Shown here piece by piece: positions 5,184 through 6,663 of a DNA stretch of 6,663 nt; the stretch's first letter is position 1, and each line of letters begins with the position of its first letter. Both the position numbers and the translations under genes were made by a program. The notes beneath the pieces are model-generated. The model made no database searches. It saw only the letters and a list, made by a program, of their open reading frames with translations, and had not been told where the DNA came from. Origin of the DNA: an uncultured Bacteroidota bacterium. GTDB taxonomy: Bacteria > Bacteroidota > Bacteroidia > 2-12-FULL-35-15. The stretch covers positions 1 to 6,663 of the forward strand of contig CAIRRW010000063.1 of the NCBI GenBank assembly GCA_903881065.1, in the 5' to 3' direction.

Positions 5184-6663
5184 TTATCTTTTAAATTTAA
5201 AAGTCAATCGGGAAGTATTGTTTTTATCATCCGTTACTTCAATTTTAAAAGTATGTTCACCTGATTTTATGCTGCCGTCAAACGTATAATATAATAACTC
5301 CTTTTTAGGTTCATACTCACAAAGCACCCACCTGCCATCTATTGTTGCTCTGTATTTTTTTATTCCCGAAAGGTTATCTGTCGAGGTAATTCCAATTGTT
5401 TTTGCTTTCGATAAATCAATATTATTTTTATCCTGCACTTTATTATTCAGCGAAATGGATGGCGGAGTATTATCTATTCCGATGGTGAAATTTCCAAAAT
5501 GTTTTACTCCTGCCAACACCCAGCCGTCCTTATACTCGCCACCTTCATATTCTATTTTTCCTTTGCCGGAATATGAAATTATACAGGCTTTTTTCTGCAA
5601 CGAGTCATGCAGCATCATTGCTTTTATACTTAATTTATATTCTTTCTGAAACGCAATATCATTCGGCGACAATCCTATTAAGGGTGCATAGGGCGCTTTA
5701 ACACCAAGAGTTACCGACTTAACAAAATCAATATCATCATAAAGCGCATTGGCCGGAATTGAAATTTTATATTCATCCGTTTCCGATACATTTTCTGACA
5801 GGCAATCAAAGTGCTCCGGTTTTATTGTTTCTCTCGAATTAACTATTCCTGCCTTCGAAGTGCTTTTTACTTTTAAATAAACTTCGGAAGTATTGCCGAC
5901 AAAATCTTTTACTATGTATCCTATATAATGTACCGAATCGTCTTTAAAATTAATGATTCCGTGGCTAGTTACATCCTTATATATTTCGAGTTTATCATTT
6001 TTGGAGAGGTAACATTTCTGAATTATTTCGTTGTGTTTCTCTTTTTCAGGATATACAATATGTGCATTCACATACCGTGAATTTTCAAAGGAGAATGTTT
6101 CCAGTTGATGATAATAAATCCTTTTGCCTCCTGCCTGCAACTCAATAGAGTACACACCATTATGATTGGTGGAGCCGCTTTCGGTATCATAGCAGTTGAT
6201 ACCGAATCCAATTTCTCCATTCACAGTAATGCTGTCAGCTGCAACAATGCTGTATCTCCCGCTTTTAAATACTGGTTTTATTTTCCTCAGTGCATGTTTA
6301 CCATTTACTGTAGCTGCCTTATCCATTGGTATTACTGCTAGCTCTACAATTTTAGGTTCTGTATTATCAGGTATTTTATAACCAAAACAATATAGATTTA
6401 CTGGCATTTCTGTTTTTGTAGTTCGTATCTCGAAATGAAGATGCGGTCCACTCGAACTACCTGTATTACCTGACAATGCAATCTGCTGACCTTTTTTCAC
6501 AGGAAGTAAATCGGGAGATAAAATGGTATCTATTTCAAAAGTTTCCTTTGCATATTGAATTTTACGAGCAAAGGTTGTTATCTCTTTCGAGAAACCCTGC
6601 AGATGCCCGTAAACACTTGTATACCCATTAGGGTGATTTATATAAATTGCTTTGCCGTATCCA
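5184..6663 (-). CDS. M23 family metallopeptidase with beta-rich C-terminal extension (5' end outside window)
   Basis: The frame is open to the right edge, so the N-terminus is missing; 492 residues are visible, numbered here from the first complete codon (6660-6662). The entering part is the LytM/M23 zinc endopeptidase domain, which cleaves peptidoglycan cross-link peptides: GYGKAIYINHPNGYTSVYGH (1-20), then LPVKKGQQIALSGNTG (53-68) and the zinc/catalytic motif HLHFE (74-78). The first zinc motif (HxxxD) and any signal peptide would be upstream, out of view. About 30 residues are inserted between YGHL and LPVKKG. A long beta-rich region of roughly 400 residues follows, ending in Ig-like segments with IDNTPPSISL (396-405), DNLSGIKKYRATIDGRWVL (429-447) and VTDDKNNTS (476-484). 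This arrangement is familiar from Bacteroidota M23 proteins. GTG at 6498-6500 encodes an internal valine, not a start. The stop codon lies 5 bases from that of the convergent LOG gene. Confidence 0.92.
   Translation of the reverse strand, partial: GYGKAIYINHPNGYTSVYGHLQGFSKEITTFARKIQYAKETFEIDTILSPDLLPVKKGQQIALSGNTGSSSGPHLHFEIRTTKTEMPVNLYCFGYKIPDNTEPKIVELAVIPMDKAATVNGKHALRKIKPVFKSGRYSIVAADSITVNGEIGFGINCYDTESGSTNHNGVYSIELQAGGKRIYYHQLETFSFENSRYVNAHIVYPEKEKHNEIIQKCYLSKNDKLEIYKDVTSHGIINFKDDSVHYIGYIVKDFVGNTSEVYLKVKSTSKAGIVNSRETIKPEHFDCLSENVSETDEYKISIPANALYDDIDFVKSVTLGVKAPYAPLIGLSPNDIAFQKEYKLSIKAMMLHDSLQKKACIISYSGKGKIEYEGGEYKDGWVLAGVKHFGNFTIGIDNTPPSISLNNKVQDKNNIDLSKAKTIGITSTDNLSGIKKYRATIDGRWVLCEYEPKKELLYYTFDGSIKSGEHTFKIEVTDDKNNTSRLTFKFKR

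Noticed and set aside
5188..5203. Perfect 16-base palindrome CTTTTAAATTTAAAAG next to the convergent gene ends
   Set aside because: It contains only two G/C pairs, has no loop, and falls in codons for the C-terminus of the M23 protein. In AT-rich coding sequence it is easily explained by chance, and it would be a very weak terminator.
6498..6500. GTG as the start codon of the M23 gene
   Set aside because: The reading frame continues upstream to the window edge with clear M23 sequence (YINHP, YGHL), so this is an internal valine codon.

Overview
The window reads as ordinary chromosomal DNA from a member of the Bacteroidota. The evidence is AT-rich sequence, starts with almost no Shine-Dalgarno signal, perfect copies of the Bacteroidota -7 promoter element TAnnTTTG in front of several genes, and protein variants typical of that phylum (a lipoprotein-type MsrA and an M23 peptidase with a long beta-rich C-terminal extension). 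Genus cannot be told from the sequence. I see no tRNA, rRNA, CRISPR array, insertion sequence, phage gene or att site.

Layout. The left part (46-3059) is all on the minus strand and forms two probable transcription units. The upstream one is msrA (2412-3059) followed after 9 bases by a BaiN/HI0933-type FAD flavoprotein (1167-2402). The next is a small muconolactone-isomerase-like protein (768-1064) followed after 11 bases by a pirin-family bicupin (46-756), with its own -7 box just upstream. A 353-base AT-rich divergent spacer (3060-3412) separates these from two plus-strand genes: rluF (3413-4159, 23S rRNA pseudouridine synthase) and a LOG-family nucleotide phosphoribohydrolase (4417-5178). 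The LOG gene converges, with only 5 bases between stop codons, on an M23 metallopeptidase gene (5184 to the right edge, minus strand) whose 5' end is outside the window.

How the genes work together. There is no single pathway. MsrA repairs oxidised methionine, probably outside the cytoplasm. The flavoprotein, pirin and isomerase-like protein are redox or small-molecule enzymes with poorly defined substrates. RluF modifies 23S rRNA, LOG acts on nucleoside monophosphates, and the M23 protein acts in the cell envelope. The two minus-strand pairs are the only plausible functional linkages.

Start codons. The longest frames for the flavoprotein and rluF begin at TTG codons that are probably not starts, and ATG codons slightly downstream are preferred. 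For rluF the rejected TTG coincides with the -33 element of a good promoter, which makes the message essentially leaderless. The M23 frame is open through the window edge, so the GTG at 6498-6500 is an internal valine.

I did not find a convincing undescribed system. The most useful leads are the leaderless-type starts of rluF and the LOG gene, the isomerase-like/pirin pair, the possible two-compartment MsrA, and a strongly C-over-G skewed spacer between rluF and the LOG gene.
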